Source of the DNA: Cyprinodon diabolis
Lineage: Eukaryota > Chordata > Actinopteri > Cyprinodontiformes > Cyprinodontidae
NCBI GenBank assembly: GCA_030533445.1
Contig: CM060065.1
Location: 51,157,964 to 51,221,963 of the forward strand
Reading direction: 5' to 3'
Length of the DNA: 64,000 nucleotides
Under the pieces are notes generated by a model. The model did no database searches, was not told the origin of the DNA, and saw only the letters and a program-made list of their open reading frames with translations. Each line of letters opens with the position of its first letter. Position 1 is the first letter of the stretch. The translations under genes were made by a program, and so were the position numbers. Positions 32,986-44,909 of this stretch are shown here, piece by piece.

Positions 32986-33779
32986 TGCTACGTTCACACC
33001 GGACGCAGCAAGAGCAGCAAAATCGCGGCTGCTGCTTCATTTTTGCTGCTTGTACCAGTTAGTTCTGACGCGCGGCTAAAGCAGCTTTGCTGCTCTCGCT
33101 GAGCGGTACAAAAGTGGGTCTGATGCACGTTGGGCGGAGCTACTCTATCCTTTCTTTGCCTTGCAGCTATATTTGCTGTGATCAGTGGGAATAAAGTAGT
33201 TTTAATATGTTTTTAAGTGAGAAAATCCACCTGAAAACTTAATCTGTGCAGTCAGTTCATTCAGATTATCATCCTGCCTTCTAATATTATTTCTGTCGGA
33301 GGCGCTCAGACCCCCACATACCAGCGTTGCGCCGACAGTAGGAATCCCTTCAACAGCAGCCTCTGGCCGGTTCGCCTCCTCGCGGTTCACCGCGGCAGCC
33401 GGTAGGTGTTTTTCATCTAAATAATCCAAACTGCAGGCACCAGGATAATAAAAGCGAACATATTCTGCCGGCAGGTTTCAGCATTTTAAGTTAATTTAGG
33501 TGGTAATAAAGTGTTTCAGAGGAGTGATCACAGCGCTCTGTGTCATCAGCGATGTGTCTGTCTCACTGCCAGCTCCCAGATCATCTTCTCTGATTGGTTG
33601 ACGCAGCGTGTCGAGCAGCAATAGTCGCGTCAGATGCTTAAACGCTCCCGACGCGCTGCTTCAGCTGCTCAAAACGCGCTGCGGGACCTTTTGCTGCGCC
33701 TTGACGCGCGTCAACCATTGACTTTGCATGTAAACTCGCTGCTTCTGCCGCGCCTGCTGCGTCCGGTGTGAACGCAGCA
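32986..33779. mobile_element. Non-autonomous Harbinger-like element (794 bp)
   Basis: Ends are inverted repeats of 25 bp with one mismatch, starting TGCTACGTTCACACCGGACG, and the element is flanked by TTA on both sides (32983-32985, 33780-33782), the 3-bp duplication typical of PIF/Harbinger. The subterminal regions are GC-rich with many GCAGC/GCTGC repeats. The interior has no transposase. Part of it recurs inverted at 62540-62717. Confidence 0.85.
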
Positions 33780-33782
33780 TTA

Positions 33783-36700
33783 GCTTCCAGAGCTGGCCCT
33801 GGCCACCTGCTGCCTCTCCTCCGCTCTAGTTTATTCTCTGCCCGGCGTCCCCCCCCTTAGCTCCAGCCACCAATGCCTACTGGGGTTTTTTGATCTGATG
33901 TCCTGCTGCTGCCTGAGCTGCAGAATGACTCCTCACCTTATCTCTTTTGTTTAAGTACCCCTTGGCTTAAGCAGCACACTTTTGGGTTCTGACCTGTTGG
34001 AGGCACCACAGAAAGTGACTACGTTCCAGCTGCAGCTCGTTCCCATACTTCCCAAACTAGGAACAAAAATCCAGGTCCATCATGCTGAATTAAAATTTGC
34101 AAGCAGCAGATAAAAGCCAGAATATTGGATTATGCCATGTAGCAACAGGAGTGGAGTTTGTTGCTGCCATGTGAATGGCTGGTGATGCGTCAGGTGAACT
34201 ACAGCCGGAAACTTTTCACTGGAATTGCATCTTGTGTGATAGAACCTTAATATGTTTCAGCAAAACAATTCTGTTAAAAAAAAAACACATTTGAAGTGGA
34301 GTAGATTTGTCAGCTGATTAACACATAAGTATATTTCGGAAATGCCAGAATCCTTATCTGAATCGGCGAGGAGGGTTAAAACATTGGCTATTCTATACCT
34401 GAATGACTTGGAGCTCTCCAGAAGGATGAAAAGTCAAAATCACCAGTGGAGACAGGTAAAACATCACCAATAGAGCCCTTCTGAATATTAAATAAGATAT
34501 ATGAACAATCAGAAATGTTGGATTTTTTTTGGCCCATGGGAAATAAAACTAAACTTTCTTCCCACGTAACAATCATTGTACGTCTTTAGAGAAATGGCTT
34601 TTGCATTTCCCAGAAGGAAAAAAAAATTCAACAAAAAAATAGCTCTAATACTGGATGTGTATGACTCTATGCAGCTGTATTCTAATTACTTTGCTTTATA
34701 TTTATACAGGTCAGGATAAGCTTTAACATTTGCAGAAAACACTGGCTGTTATATTTTAGGGACCTACATCAGCCTAAACTCGGTATGCATTATTTCTTAT
34801 TAATATGTAAAAGACTTGGGGGGGGGATTTAAACAAATTAGATACAGTCATTAATAACTATAGTGTTCTATAGTGAGCTCAATGTGTATGATATTAAAAA
34901 GACTTACTTAAAAAGAAAAAAATTATGTTCTTGTCAATAATTTTTATATCCAACAAATATTTGAATTCAGATTCCCTTTGGCTTTCCAATAAGCTTAATT
35001 CAAAATGTATTTCATATAGAGTATATGTAGACAAGCTCATATTTTCATAATTGGGTGGGCACGCAGCGTCGGAGTCACTGTGCGAGGCTTATTCCTGTAG
35101 GGAAATGCAGATGTGCTCCGCTGTGCCTGTTCGAGCTGTCAAAGTCATTGTTCTCAACCTGAGAAGTCTTGCAAATTAGCTGGTTCCAATGCCAGCTGCC
35201 AGCGCCGGCAAGGCATGCATTGCTGGTGTGGAGGGCTTGTGCAGGTAGGCAACACAATGAGTTTCTGTATAGAAGCTTGGGTAATGGGCTCTGACAGCTT
35301 TGGCTAAGCACTTTTGTTTGTCTTTGTGCAAATTCCTCTCTGGACTCTTTCTAAAGAGCAGCACTACAGGCGACTGCATTATTACGTTTGTTAGGTGTGC
35401 CCTAATGAAACAGGTTTGCTGTGGGTTGAATTGCAATTATTTACAGCAAAAGTGAAACTTTTCTGAACTTTATTTTCTGCATTAATAACTCATCCCAACT
35501 TCCATACTTATTTTGGACTTACCTACCTCATTATAGCACCTTTTATTTTTTTAAAGTAAGTTGGAGGAAACCAGTATTTAGTCCTGGCTAAGAATAAAAG
35601 ACAGTGTAAATGGGAGCTTCATTGGCCATTTTAATAATCTTTGCCTTTTCCTTTGAGAGGCCTGTGATATTTAGTATCATTAGACATGCAAATAACAGCT
35701 CCATTTTCCCGTCCCTTGGATTAGGACCGAAAGAGAGAAAAATGAAGAAGAGGCATGGCTCTGGCAGAAACAATTAAGCCATCCTTTTTTGCGGAAGCAC
35801 TTGGCAGCCAGCTATACACTGGCAAGGGGGGGTCGGAGTGAGTTAGGAGGAAGAAAAACAACAGGTTTGCCGAAACAACCATGCAGTTGCAAAAAGCAGC
35901 ATTTTAAGATGTCAAATCGCCTTGGAATGGGTGCAACATAAAATCCTCCCCGTATGCATTGTGATGCCTCTGTGTCAAAGTAAAGAGTGGCACAGGATAA
36001 CAAAGGGGACAAGCAGGAAGTCTGGATGTTCTTAATGGAGGGCAGCGATGACATGTTCTTTTTATCCTTCCACTTATTCAATATGGGCAGTGCTTGCTTT
36101 TGAAAAATGCAAGTACATCTGAAAAATGTGGATGTTGAGTATCTTTGAAGGAAGACTGGCCATTATTCCTGCAGAGATTCAAGACTCAGTGCCATAGCCA
36201 AGTACGAAATACAGAAGTCATTGCGTCCAAGAGTGTGGCAGGGTTGACTTTTTTTACAATAAGCCCAGATGCTTTGGATAGATTTTTTTTTTCCATCAAC
36301 TGAAATCATCTTCGGAAAACATTTTCTTTTTTATTCAGCCTTTCTTTGAAGGATGTAAAAATAAATTTAATGATCTGAAACATTTTCAGAATGAAAAGGA
36401 ACTATGCAAGCGACAAATGTACAGTGCACCTTACCAATGAAAGGGAATGCTTTGAGTTTAGAAATAACTGAATATTATTCTTTGCAAAGTAATTCTTCTT
36501 CTTCTCAGTGCTTGCCTTGAAATTGCCTCTCATAACCCATTTACCTGATTCCCTTGTTACCTTCACTTCATTTCCAAGTTATCCTCATCTTTCTGCATCT
36601 TGGTACCACTTAATGAAGCTACCAGTAGTAGAAATAAATCAATCCCTGTCTGGTAAAAGGTTACCAAACAAAAAGTAAGAAAACAGGCTAAGTCTTGGGG

Positions 36701-37690
36701 GTATTAGCCAGCAGCAGAATAATAAGGATATTTTTCCCTATCTTTTTTTTATAGAAAACGAAGATTCTCTGTGGCTTTTAGAGTGAAGAAAACCATTCCA
36801 CACGCAGAAACTGCAAAAGAATGAAAAAGGATAAAGGAAAATAGCCCCCTGTGTTCAGTTCATCATCCTGGACATGAGGGCCAGGTGGTATGTCCAAATG
36901 TAGGAAAGAAAATGAAATACTTACGTCAACTCACAATCCTCTTTCTTTCTTTATAGCACTTTAACCCCCCTACTGCTTTCACACTGTGTCTTCTTTTCTG
37001 AAGTCGCCCATTGGTAATGTCAACAGAGATTTCACGGCAGAGTGCCAGTGCATCAGCCGGGCCTTCCAAGTTCCCCTACCTGTGATTTACATCAGAAGGG
37101 AGGCTCTGGGGGGATTTTCCATGCCAGCCAAAGAAAGGGCGGCATAACAGTGATGGAGGTGGTGGTACGTAAAGGAAAGCAGGGGGGAGTTGATGTGGAT
37201 AAAGCCATTGCCCTTGGGCCTGACATGGTAAGGCACTCTTACAATGGCCGCGTTGTTCACTCGGCTGAGAAATGCTTTTACAGCAAACTCTACCCACATG
37301 TAGACTCTGCTGGTTAAATGTCACTATGTTCTGAATAGAAATTGGTCAGAAAACTTTGTGACATGCATAAACTGCATGCATTTGTGGCCAGGGCGATAAT
37401 ATCCATTTAATAAAGCGTCAATTATTTTATTACTACCAACCTGTTTTAGGCTGGTTTGAGATTCCCACGGTTTGATAACCATGAGCCTCACATTTCTATG
37501 GATATGTAAAGCATCCACAATATGATGGTACATGTGCTATTATTTAAAGTCAAAAGTAACAATTGTTTTAATTGGTACCATAAAATTATTTATTGATGCA
37601 TAACAGGCGTACAGTAGATCAGAGGCAACCAGACTTTCACTGAATTATTCTCTCACATATTCAGGAGTCTTTGTCAATTTGTCAACTAAA
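33783..37690. other. Intronic sequence, nothing recognised
   Basis: Nearly 4 kb without a recognisable exon or transposon boundary, with moderate composition and only short homopolymers (G7 near 34820). One of the longest transposon-poor stretches of the window and therefore a place to look for conserved non-coding sequence. Confidence 0.45.
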
Positions 37691-37694
37691 TATA

Positions 37695-38800
37695 CACTCG
37701 CCGGCCACTTTATTAGGTACCCCATGCTAGTAACAGTTTGGACCCCCTTTTGCCTTCAGAACTGCCTCAATTCTTCGTGGCAGATTCAACAAGATGCTGG
37801 AAGCTCTATTGGATTGAGATCTGGTGACTGTGGAGGCCATTTGAGTACAATTAACTCATTGTGATGTTCAAGAAACCAGTCTGAGATGATTCCAGCTTTA
37901 TGACATGGCGCATTATCCTGCTGAAAGTAGCCATCAGAAGTTGGGTACATTGTGGTCATAAAGGGATGGACATGGTCAGCAACAATACTCAGGTAGGCTG
38001 TGGCATTGCAACGATGCTCAATTGGTACCAAGGGGCCCAAAGAGTGCCAAAAAAATATTCCCCACACCATGACACCACCACCACCAGCCTGAAATGTTTA
38101 TACAAGGCAGGATGGATCCATGCTTTCATGTTGTAGACGCCAAATTCTGACCCTACCATCCGAATGTCGCAGCAGAAATCGAGACTCATCAGACCAGGCA
38201 ACGTTTTTCCAATCTTCTATTGTCTAATTTCGATGAGCTTGTGCAAATTGTAGCCTCAGTTTCCTGTTTTTAGCTGAAAGGAGTGGCACCCGGTGTGGTC
38301 TTCTGCTGCTGTAGCCCATCTGCCTCAAAGTTCGACGTACTGTGCGTTCAGAGATGCTCTTCTGCCCACCTTGGTTGTAACGGGTGGTTATTTGAGTCAC
38401 TGTTGCCCTTCTGTCAGCTCGAACCAGTCTGGCCATTCTCCTCTGACCTCTGGCATTAACAAGGCATTTCCACCCACAGAACTGCCGCTCACTGGATGTT
38501 TTTTCTTTTTCGGACCATTCTCTGTAAACCCTAGAGATGGTTGTGCGTGAAAATCCCAGTAGATCAGCAGTTTCTGAAATACTCAGACCAGCCCTTCTGG
38601 CACCAACAATCATGCTACGTTCAAAGTCACTCAAATCACCTTTCTTCCCCATACTGATGCTCGGTTTGAACTGCAGGAGATTGTTTTGACCATGTCTACA
38701 TGCCTAAATGCACTGAGTTGCCGCCATGTGATTGGCTGCTTAGAAATTAAGTGTTAACGAGCAGTTGGACAGGTGTACCTAATAAAGTGGCCGGTGAGTG
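37695..38800 (-). mobile_element. Tc1-like transposon with short inverted repeats
   Basis: A 1106-bp element with TA on both sides (37693-37694, 38801-38802). Ends are inverted repeats of about 28 bp, starting CACTCGCCGGCCACTTTATT on the left and CACTCACCGGCCACTTTATT on the right (minus strand). It belongs to a different family from the elements at 31289 and 52639. The transposase is on the minus strand and is multiply damaged. Confidence 0.93.
37727..38652 (-). pseudogene. Tc1-family transposase, two stops and C-terminal deletion
   Basis: Starts MGKKGDLSDFE with a helix-turn-helix (LSISETADLLGFSRTTISR) and a basic region. Catalytic aspartates are visible in WSDESRF and QQDNAPCHK, and the glutamate in SPDLNPIE. 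In-frame stops are a TAG at 38224-38226, after AQAHRN where relatives have tryptophan, and a TAA shortly after PSCLV. Just after NPIE roughly 100 bp are missing relative to a usual Tc1 transposase, and the frame changes before the conserved C-terminal LPRRIEAVLKAKGGP. The copy cannot encode a functional enzyme. Confidence 0.9.
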
Positions 38801-38814
38801 TATATATATGTATA

Positions 38815-38848
38815 TATTTGTGTGGGCTGTTATCAGCCCACACAAATA
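38815..38848. other. Perfect hairpin, 15-bp arms, 4-nt loop
   Basis: Arms 38815-38829 (TATTTGTGTGGGCTG) and 38834-38848 are exact reverse complements around TTAT. It lies 14 bp outside the right end of the Tc1 element and next to a TATATA run. Confidence 0.9.
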
Positions 38849-38849
38849 A

Positions 38850-39892
38850 ATCACCATTAATTTATTCTCACTGTTGGGTGGACTTTCACCTTGATATGTC
38901 AGCGCAGATATATCTGGGGGTGAGAACCTGTGTAAGCGTACTGTGAAATTACCACATTGAAGGTGACGTGCTGTTGGAGCCTCTTAAAAATTGGATTAAT
39001 TTCTCTTTTGCTAAATTATTAATGTTACAGATCTAAGGTTATGTGAATGGTAGATCCATTGCTATTTATTTTTTTAAATCTTATTTGACCCTCCTCCTTG
39101 TCAGTCCGCCTCCTGCTGTGTTTAACAAGCAGAAGCAGCTGATGTGGTTGATATGATTGTTTGGTGAAGGTGGAAGGAGTGAAACAGTTTCTGCCAACAA
39201 TTAACATTTATATTTACATTTTTTGTAAGTTAAATTGTAGATTATTTCGGTTGTTTTTATAAGTAAAGAATACACCTTCTGAAACCAGAAAACTCTGCGC
39301 ACGTGCTTTTTATTTTGGAGTTGAAAGCTCCTGCTAAAAACCAACCTGGCATTTTTTTTTTTTTTTGGGGGAACTTATTAGGTTGTAAGTGTAGCAACAA
39401 CAAGTAGAAAGCTTCACTGATGAATTGAAGAAAAGCGCAACGTTTGGGGGATCCAAATGATCACTCACAGATGAAGAAAGCAGCAAGCGGACCGTGATTA
39501 AAATCAGCTGATTGAGTTTATTTATGAAAGTGCTGCTGTGCTGCAGAGAAACAATTGATCACTACAGAAAGCAAAGTTGTTGATTTTGGAAAGAGATTGT
39601 GGCGAAGAAGGATGTTTGTTTATGAACCTTTTTGGAAAGTGAAGGGATCTGTTGGATCATTAATGATGTTTGACCCTCAAACTCCGCCTGCATCTTAGAA
39701 CATTTTAAACATAGATGCAGCTATAAAGACGGTGGGTTTGCTTCAGGGAAAGTGTATTGAACAGGTTATTATTTAGGTAGCACACACATATCATCAGAAT
39801 TCAAATGGGCAATTTTAATCTAGATAAATCTAGAATAATTTGAAGATTAAAGTGAGATTAATCTAAATTAAAAAAATAATCTATGGCCACCA

Positions 39893-39934
<42 letters not shown>

Positions 39935-41490
39935 TTTGTTTGCACATACTGTCTATGTGTATTTTGAAGCCTCTCAAAGAACACAGCATAGTTTAGATTT
40001 TTTATACTAATAAAACATTTGTACAATAATTTACTTTACCTTTGAAACAAAAAAGTGTCAACCCTTTTATTTGCTGTAATATTTACTGTCTGATTCTTTC
40101 ATTGCAGGTTGATAACATCCTGCTGTTGCTCACTATTAGACTTCCAGGCCTTAAAGGCTGTTACTGTAAACTGTTAGGAATGTCAGTAGACTGTAAACAT
40201 GTGTCTCTGTTGTGATATGCCATCAACTTTGCTCAACACTGTCAAGGATTTTGTCACTCGATTCCACATGTTGACTTTACACTGAGTGCGTCAGTGTGAA
40301 AGATAACGCTAATTGGTCGAGAAACACCTTTTTCTGCTAATTTGTTGTTAGCTGTGCTTTTTAATTGATGCTTCAATCACTGGTTTAACTGACATACTAG
40401 GAGTAGATTAGAACCAAACTAACTGAGATTAAAATATGTTTAGAATTGAAAATGAATGAATTTTTATCCAAAAGGATTTTTTTTTATTTAAAAATATTTA
40501 CACCTGACTCCAATGTGAGCTCATTAGCAGAGCCAGTGAGGTACTTAGGTCATTAGATTCAGGTGTTGTGGCTAAATGAGACGTCTAAAAGACCCAGATT
40601 TAACCCAGACCTCATAGATGCTAGCCTCATTTTAAAAACATAGCTAACTGTAAAGCTTTTTCTTGGATGTTTTAAAATATCTTCCTTTCCTAATTAGTGT
40701 TAATTTAAATTATCTCCCTAGTACCAGTCAGGGGTCCAAGAGGCTAGAATTTCTCCAAAAACAAAGGATATGTACATTTTTATCACAATATATTATGGTA
40801 TTTATCACATCTACAAAAAAGTATATAAAATCTATGTAGGATATTCATATCCATACATATTTTCCTTTAAAAATAAATGCATCACTATACAAATACATAA
40901 TATTGGTCTGTAAATAAAATCCTTTTTCAAATTCCTCTCCTTTTTGGATTTTTCTTCTGCTTCTTTGAACTATTAAAATTCCCATCTTTCACTTTCTACT
41001 TTTGCCTTTTACCAGGTTTTAAAGTTCTTTTTAAATCAATCTATTTAGGAAATTAGGATTTCCTTTGAACCCCTTGGTTTACCTCTTGCTGTTTAACATC
41101 CTATTCCAGGTAACTGGCAGGCTCTCCTGCAATTTGACATTGTTTTTATTTTCTTTACCCCGTTTGCATATTTACTCCTTGATTTGCTTTGTTGTTAGGA
41201 TGAGTCTTATTAAAGCAATCCCTTCTGTTCCCGTGATTGTTTTCATTAGAGCTCAGCCTTGGTTATGTTTGCCTCCTAAATTCATGTTTAAGAACTTGCT
41301 GATTTCTTAACTGTCTTTTCTTCTTTTCAAAATTGATGTAAAAATATCTTTAGTTCAATATCTATCCTGATATTTGAACTTAAATCATTTAAATATTGTG
41401 CAGTACAGTATACTGCAGGCTGTTGACATAAGTACGAATATTCCCATTTTAAACTTTGAAAAATCTGGAAATATTATTAAATAATTTGGA
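38850..41490. other. Intronic sequence with one TA microsatellite
   Basis: No exon or transposon end recognised. A (TA)n tract of about 39 bp lies at 39894-39932 and a poly-T run at 39352-39366. Confidence 0.5.
39894..39932. repeat. (TA)n microsatellite
   Basis: About 19 uninterrupted TA units, self-complementary and length-unstable. Confidence 0.95.
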
Positions 41491-41496
41491 AATTAT

Positions 41497-41712
41497 GGGG
41501 AGTGTTGCCTAGTGGTTAGAGCAGTGTGTTGTGCTCTGAGAAGGTTGCAGTACCCGGTTCGATCCCCACAGCCTCCCCTCTGGGTCTCTGAGCAAGACCC
41601 TTAACCCCACACTGCTCCCCGGGCGCCGCACAATGGCAGCCCACTGCTCCCCAAGGAGATGGGTTAAATACAGAGAGTGAATTTCCACATTGTTGGACAA
41701 TAAAGGGATTTA
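41497..41712 (+). mobile_element. tRNA-derived SINE, copy 1
   Basis: The head contains an A-box-like TTGCCTAGTGGTTAGAGC and a B box GGTTCGATCCC (41556-41566), the internal RNA polymerase III promoter of a tRNA. A tRNA-unrelated body follows (CACTGCTCCCC, CCCACTGCTCCCCAAGG), then the tail GGACAATAAAGGGATTT. The copy at 59922 shares all parts. It is a SINE, not a working tRNA gene: no cloverleaf closes after the B box. Confidence 0.85.
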
Positions 41713-41781
41713 CACAAATTTCTGAAGTTTGAATAAGTTGGATAAAACAAATTATAAAGGATGTATTTGTTAACATTTTAA

Positions 41782-42095
41782 CCCTTTAAAGCCCGATCCA
41801 AGAATAAAACAAAACAGAAAATTAGTTTTTTTGGTTTGAATTCCTTATTTGCCATTTTAACAAAATATGTAAAAACAAAAAACAGAAATACATTTTTGAT
41901 ATTAATAATTTATTACTATGCGATAAATCAAGATTATTTTTTGTGTAGTCTTCCACTGGCTGTTATCAGGTTTATCTGATTGTGTACAATAGGATTTTGA
42001 GCAAAGTTTTTACCCTTAAATTATGCAAAAGGTGTCAGACGCAAAACATTTCAGAAACTGAATGTATCAAATACGATACATTTGGCATTATAGGG
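41782..42095 (+). mobile_element. TTAA-flanked (piggyBac-like) MITE, copy 1
   Basis: A 314-bp element bounded by TTAA on both sides (41778-41781, 42096-42099). Ends are imperfect inverted repeats CCCTTTAAAGCC and, on the minus strand, CCCTATAATGCC. TTAA duplication with CCC-starting ends fits piggyBac. No coding capacity. Two more copies lie at 46632 and 55626. Confidence 0.8.
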
Positions 42096-42635
42096 TTAAG
42101 AATTCATGAACCCCTATTACGTTACAGACAATATTGAGCTATAATAAATTACAAAATGAGCTTTAAAAGCTGTGCATTGTAGAATAATCTAGTTCTAATA
42201 TGACAAAGTCTACAGCACTTCATAAGTAGTGAAGTCTGAATATCATAGAAGCAATGATAAAACTAAGATAAATTTGTGTTACTAAAAATCTCTGAAATGT
42301 TGCAAAAAGGTAGAAAAATCTTAGAAGAATGGAGTTGGAATGGCATCAAATGTTAAAATGGAAAAATTGTGTGAGCTCTGCTTGAAAGTCTCCATCTCGG
42401 GCTCCTCTGGCTGGTGATTCAAAGACAAATTATAGGAAGGAAATGCTTCTACTGACTTCTTAGAGGAAACAACATGGGAACAGCCAGGATGTTTGCACAG
42501 TCACCTTTTTCTACATTGGTTTGCAGTACAACCAGTACTCTGTTTTTTCCCTTTTGCTGCCATCAAAGTGCAGATACCCAGCAAACTGAGAATAACCAGT
42601 AAAATGGAACGATAAATATTGTCTAGAAAGACTTT

Positions 42636-42872
42636 TTAAGAAAGGACTGAAAACTTTCCTTTTTAGAAATGCCTACAATTGTTGATTTTAATTTTTTTTA
42701 ATCGGCTACGTATGCCTTTTAATGTATTGATTTTAATGATTGTCTTTTTACACTATTTTTAATGTTATGGTCTTTTAAACTTGTTTTAATTTTCCCTTTT
42801 TTAAATGTAGCACTTTGTAGCACTTTGAGATTTGATGTCAAATGTAAAGTGCGTTATAAATAAAATTCATTA
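42636..42872 (+). mobile_element. LINE 3' fragment (L2/CR1-like)
   Basis: The first codons read GLKTFLFRNAYNC then stop, clearly related to the L2 ORF C-terminus ([11 protein letters not shown]). A 3' UTR follows and ends in AAAGTGCGTTATAAATAAAA, analogous to but different from the tail of the L2 at 21330. It is therefore a second LINE subfamily, 5'-truncated. Confidence 0.65.
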
Positions 42873-44160
42873 CTTTCCTGAGTATATTGTTTCCGAATAA
42901 ATCAACTGTAAACTTCCATGTAGGTATGTTTATGGTTTTGGTTTAAAAGCAGGTATTGTGTTCACATGACACGGAACATTTGGACAAGCTGAACCCCAGC
43001 ACCTTCTCACAGACATGCAGCTTGTTACAGTCCCATCCTAACCCACGTGTCACCTGTTCCACATGTTAAATCCACCCAAGACTGCGTGCGGTGCGGCGAA
43101 AGGCGTTGTCATGGCTGTCATGTCCAGAGCTAACGAGTCGGGACACGACGTTGATACGCCATGCCATTTGTCTCTGGTAATAAGACATGAGAGCCTGCAG
43201 ACATTTGAAGGAAGTCAGCATTGCAAAACGACTTCTTCCTGGAAAGACGCACAGTGAGGCTTGCCAGGAAAGCTTTTTATTTATTTATTTTTAGTTTTTT
43301 TTTTTTCTTTCCCTGAGTCAGTGTCTGTGTGAGTGTGCATGCACGTTTAAATGAATGCGACCACAGTTGCCTCTCTTCCGGGCTGCATTGTGTTGGTGTG
43401 ACAGATGTTTGTGTTTGTGTGTGCATTGTTGCTTGATAAATGTTCAGAAAAACACAGGCTGTAGGATGTGGGATTGTGCTTTGTGTAGGGGTGTGCGTGT
43501 CCCGATACAAGTGCCCCCTCCCTACTTCGGCTGACTAGTAGATAGATGCTGGCTGTCACACCTGTCTGACTTTGTTCCTGCCAGATGCGGCGGGGTCGCG
43601 GGGAAAGCGCCCAAACACTCATCAATCTCAACTACTGTCCAACATTCTTTCGGCTCCTGTGATGGCGTCCAATATCCATTAAGCCGCTCCAGATGCTGGC
43701 AGAAATGCTTACATGTACAGAAAAGGGTGGCCAAGCCTACTGACCTGCATCATCAGTATGAGTGGATGATCAAAAAAAAAAATAAAACAGAGGGCATTAC
43801 AGGATGGCGAGATCTGTGCAGCAGAAGAGCCAGTGACAAATGAGACTTTTCCTTTTGCTAACTCTATGAGGATTTCATTGTCTTTAGCCTGGCAGCAAAA
43901 GATAATACATTTGATGTCAACCCTATCTGATTTCACTACCTTCTATATCTAAGCAACACTTTTTAACTTTGATATACTAGCTTAATTTTAGATATATTAA
44001 AGGATTTTCAGGTCGATTTACAGCACTTGACGTGTATCGATGCTATGTGTGGGCTACCATTCTCAATAACCTGACTACGGTACTTGAGGGTCAGATCTGT
44101 GACTGCTGAGTCATGTGACCCAGAGCAAAGCTGCAGCCTCATCTTGCCACAAATGCTGCT
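42873..44160. other. Intronic sequence, nothing recognised
   Basis: No exon or repeat end. A short T/TTTA-rich patch lies at 43275-43310 and a GTGT-rich patch at 43320-43500. Confidence 0.45.
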
Positions 44161-44169
44161 ATGACATGG

Positions 44170-44704
44170 CTCCGCCAGATGGATTTGCTCCGCATATCCA
44201 TCTGGAAACCTTCCATAGAAGTAATTTTGGGAAGGGGCGAAAATACTGGTTAGCTGATTGGACTATGTTGGTGATAGACAGGCCAAATAAACCAATCAGA
44301 TCAACGAAGCATATGACGTACTAACAGAGCTACGACGAAGAGGAGCCAATTGATAGATCAAACTCTTGCTGAAACCAGTTGGGAGAAGAGCAAAAACATC
44401 TCTTCCTCTGAGAAAAGCCTCCAGAGCAGTGTTTTACTCTTCTTTCAGTGAAGAAATACTCTGTAATTCTGATAAAACTTGCTCGATAGCCACGCTAACG
44501 CCAGTTTCATCGGCTGAAGCCGCCATGTTCTTTAGACTGAACTGTCGCGCTTCTCGTTGCGTCACACTTCAACCCGCCACAAAGCCAACGCTGATTGGAC
44601 GTTCGTTTTGTGAACGGCTCCAAATTTTCTTCAACAGAGTCTCCAGACTGATTAGCGAGTGAAATCTTGAAAGCACGCGAGATCAGGATGGTCTCACGAG
44701 GCTA
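44170..44704 (-). mobile_element. RecQ-exon transposon, copy 2 (diverged)
   Basis: About 90% alike by eye to copies 1 and 3, with the same subterminal hairpin (CCAGATGGAT / ATCCATCTGG), the RecQ-like exon and the terminal CACGAGGCTA. The outermost left bases differ and no 9-bp duplication is visible. A block of about 25 bp after GACGACGA (near 44340) is replaced by other sequence. This copy is older or was rearranged. Confidence 0.75.
44434..44526 (-). pseudogene. RecQ-like helicase N-terminal exon fragment, copy 2
   Basis: This copy keeps the start region open: MAASADETGVSVAIEQVLSE and the following LQSISSLKEE are in frame from ATG 44526, where copies 1 and 3 have a stop after GAT. It then stops at TAA where the others have CAA (glutamine). 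The Walker A region further on is still recognisable in the DNA (minus strand, around 44385). The three copies are thus broken at different points, which suggests they descend from an ancestor with a longer open frame. Confidence 0.6.
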
Positions 44705-44909
44705 GGTCTTCAGGCTTCCTTGACTAAATCTAGAAGTTAAAGGTGCAGCACCCCTAGTGGATAAAAAGCTAAAATGTTGCTTTAATACAAACTAGATGCA
44801 TTCATTATATTAGCATCAATGCTGAATGTTGGAGCTTGAGAGTCACTTTGGAACAATCAGGCGTCCTAAATTCAGTTTAAACAAAGCCAAACACTGCTAC
44901 AAACTTTAA

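Noticed and set aside
41497..41570. A tRNA gene
   Set aside because: A and B boxes are present, but no cloverleaf can be closed, a SINE body and tail follow, and the same unit recurs at 59922.
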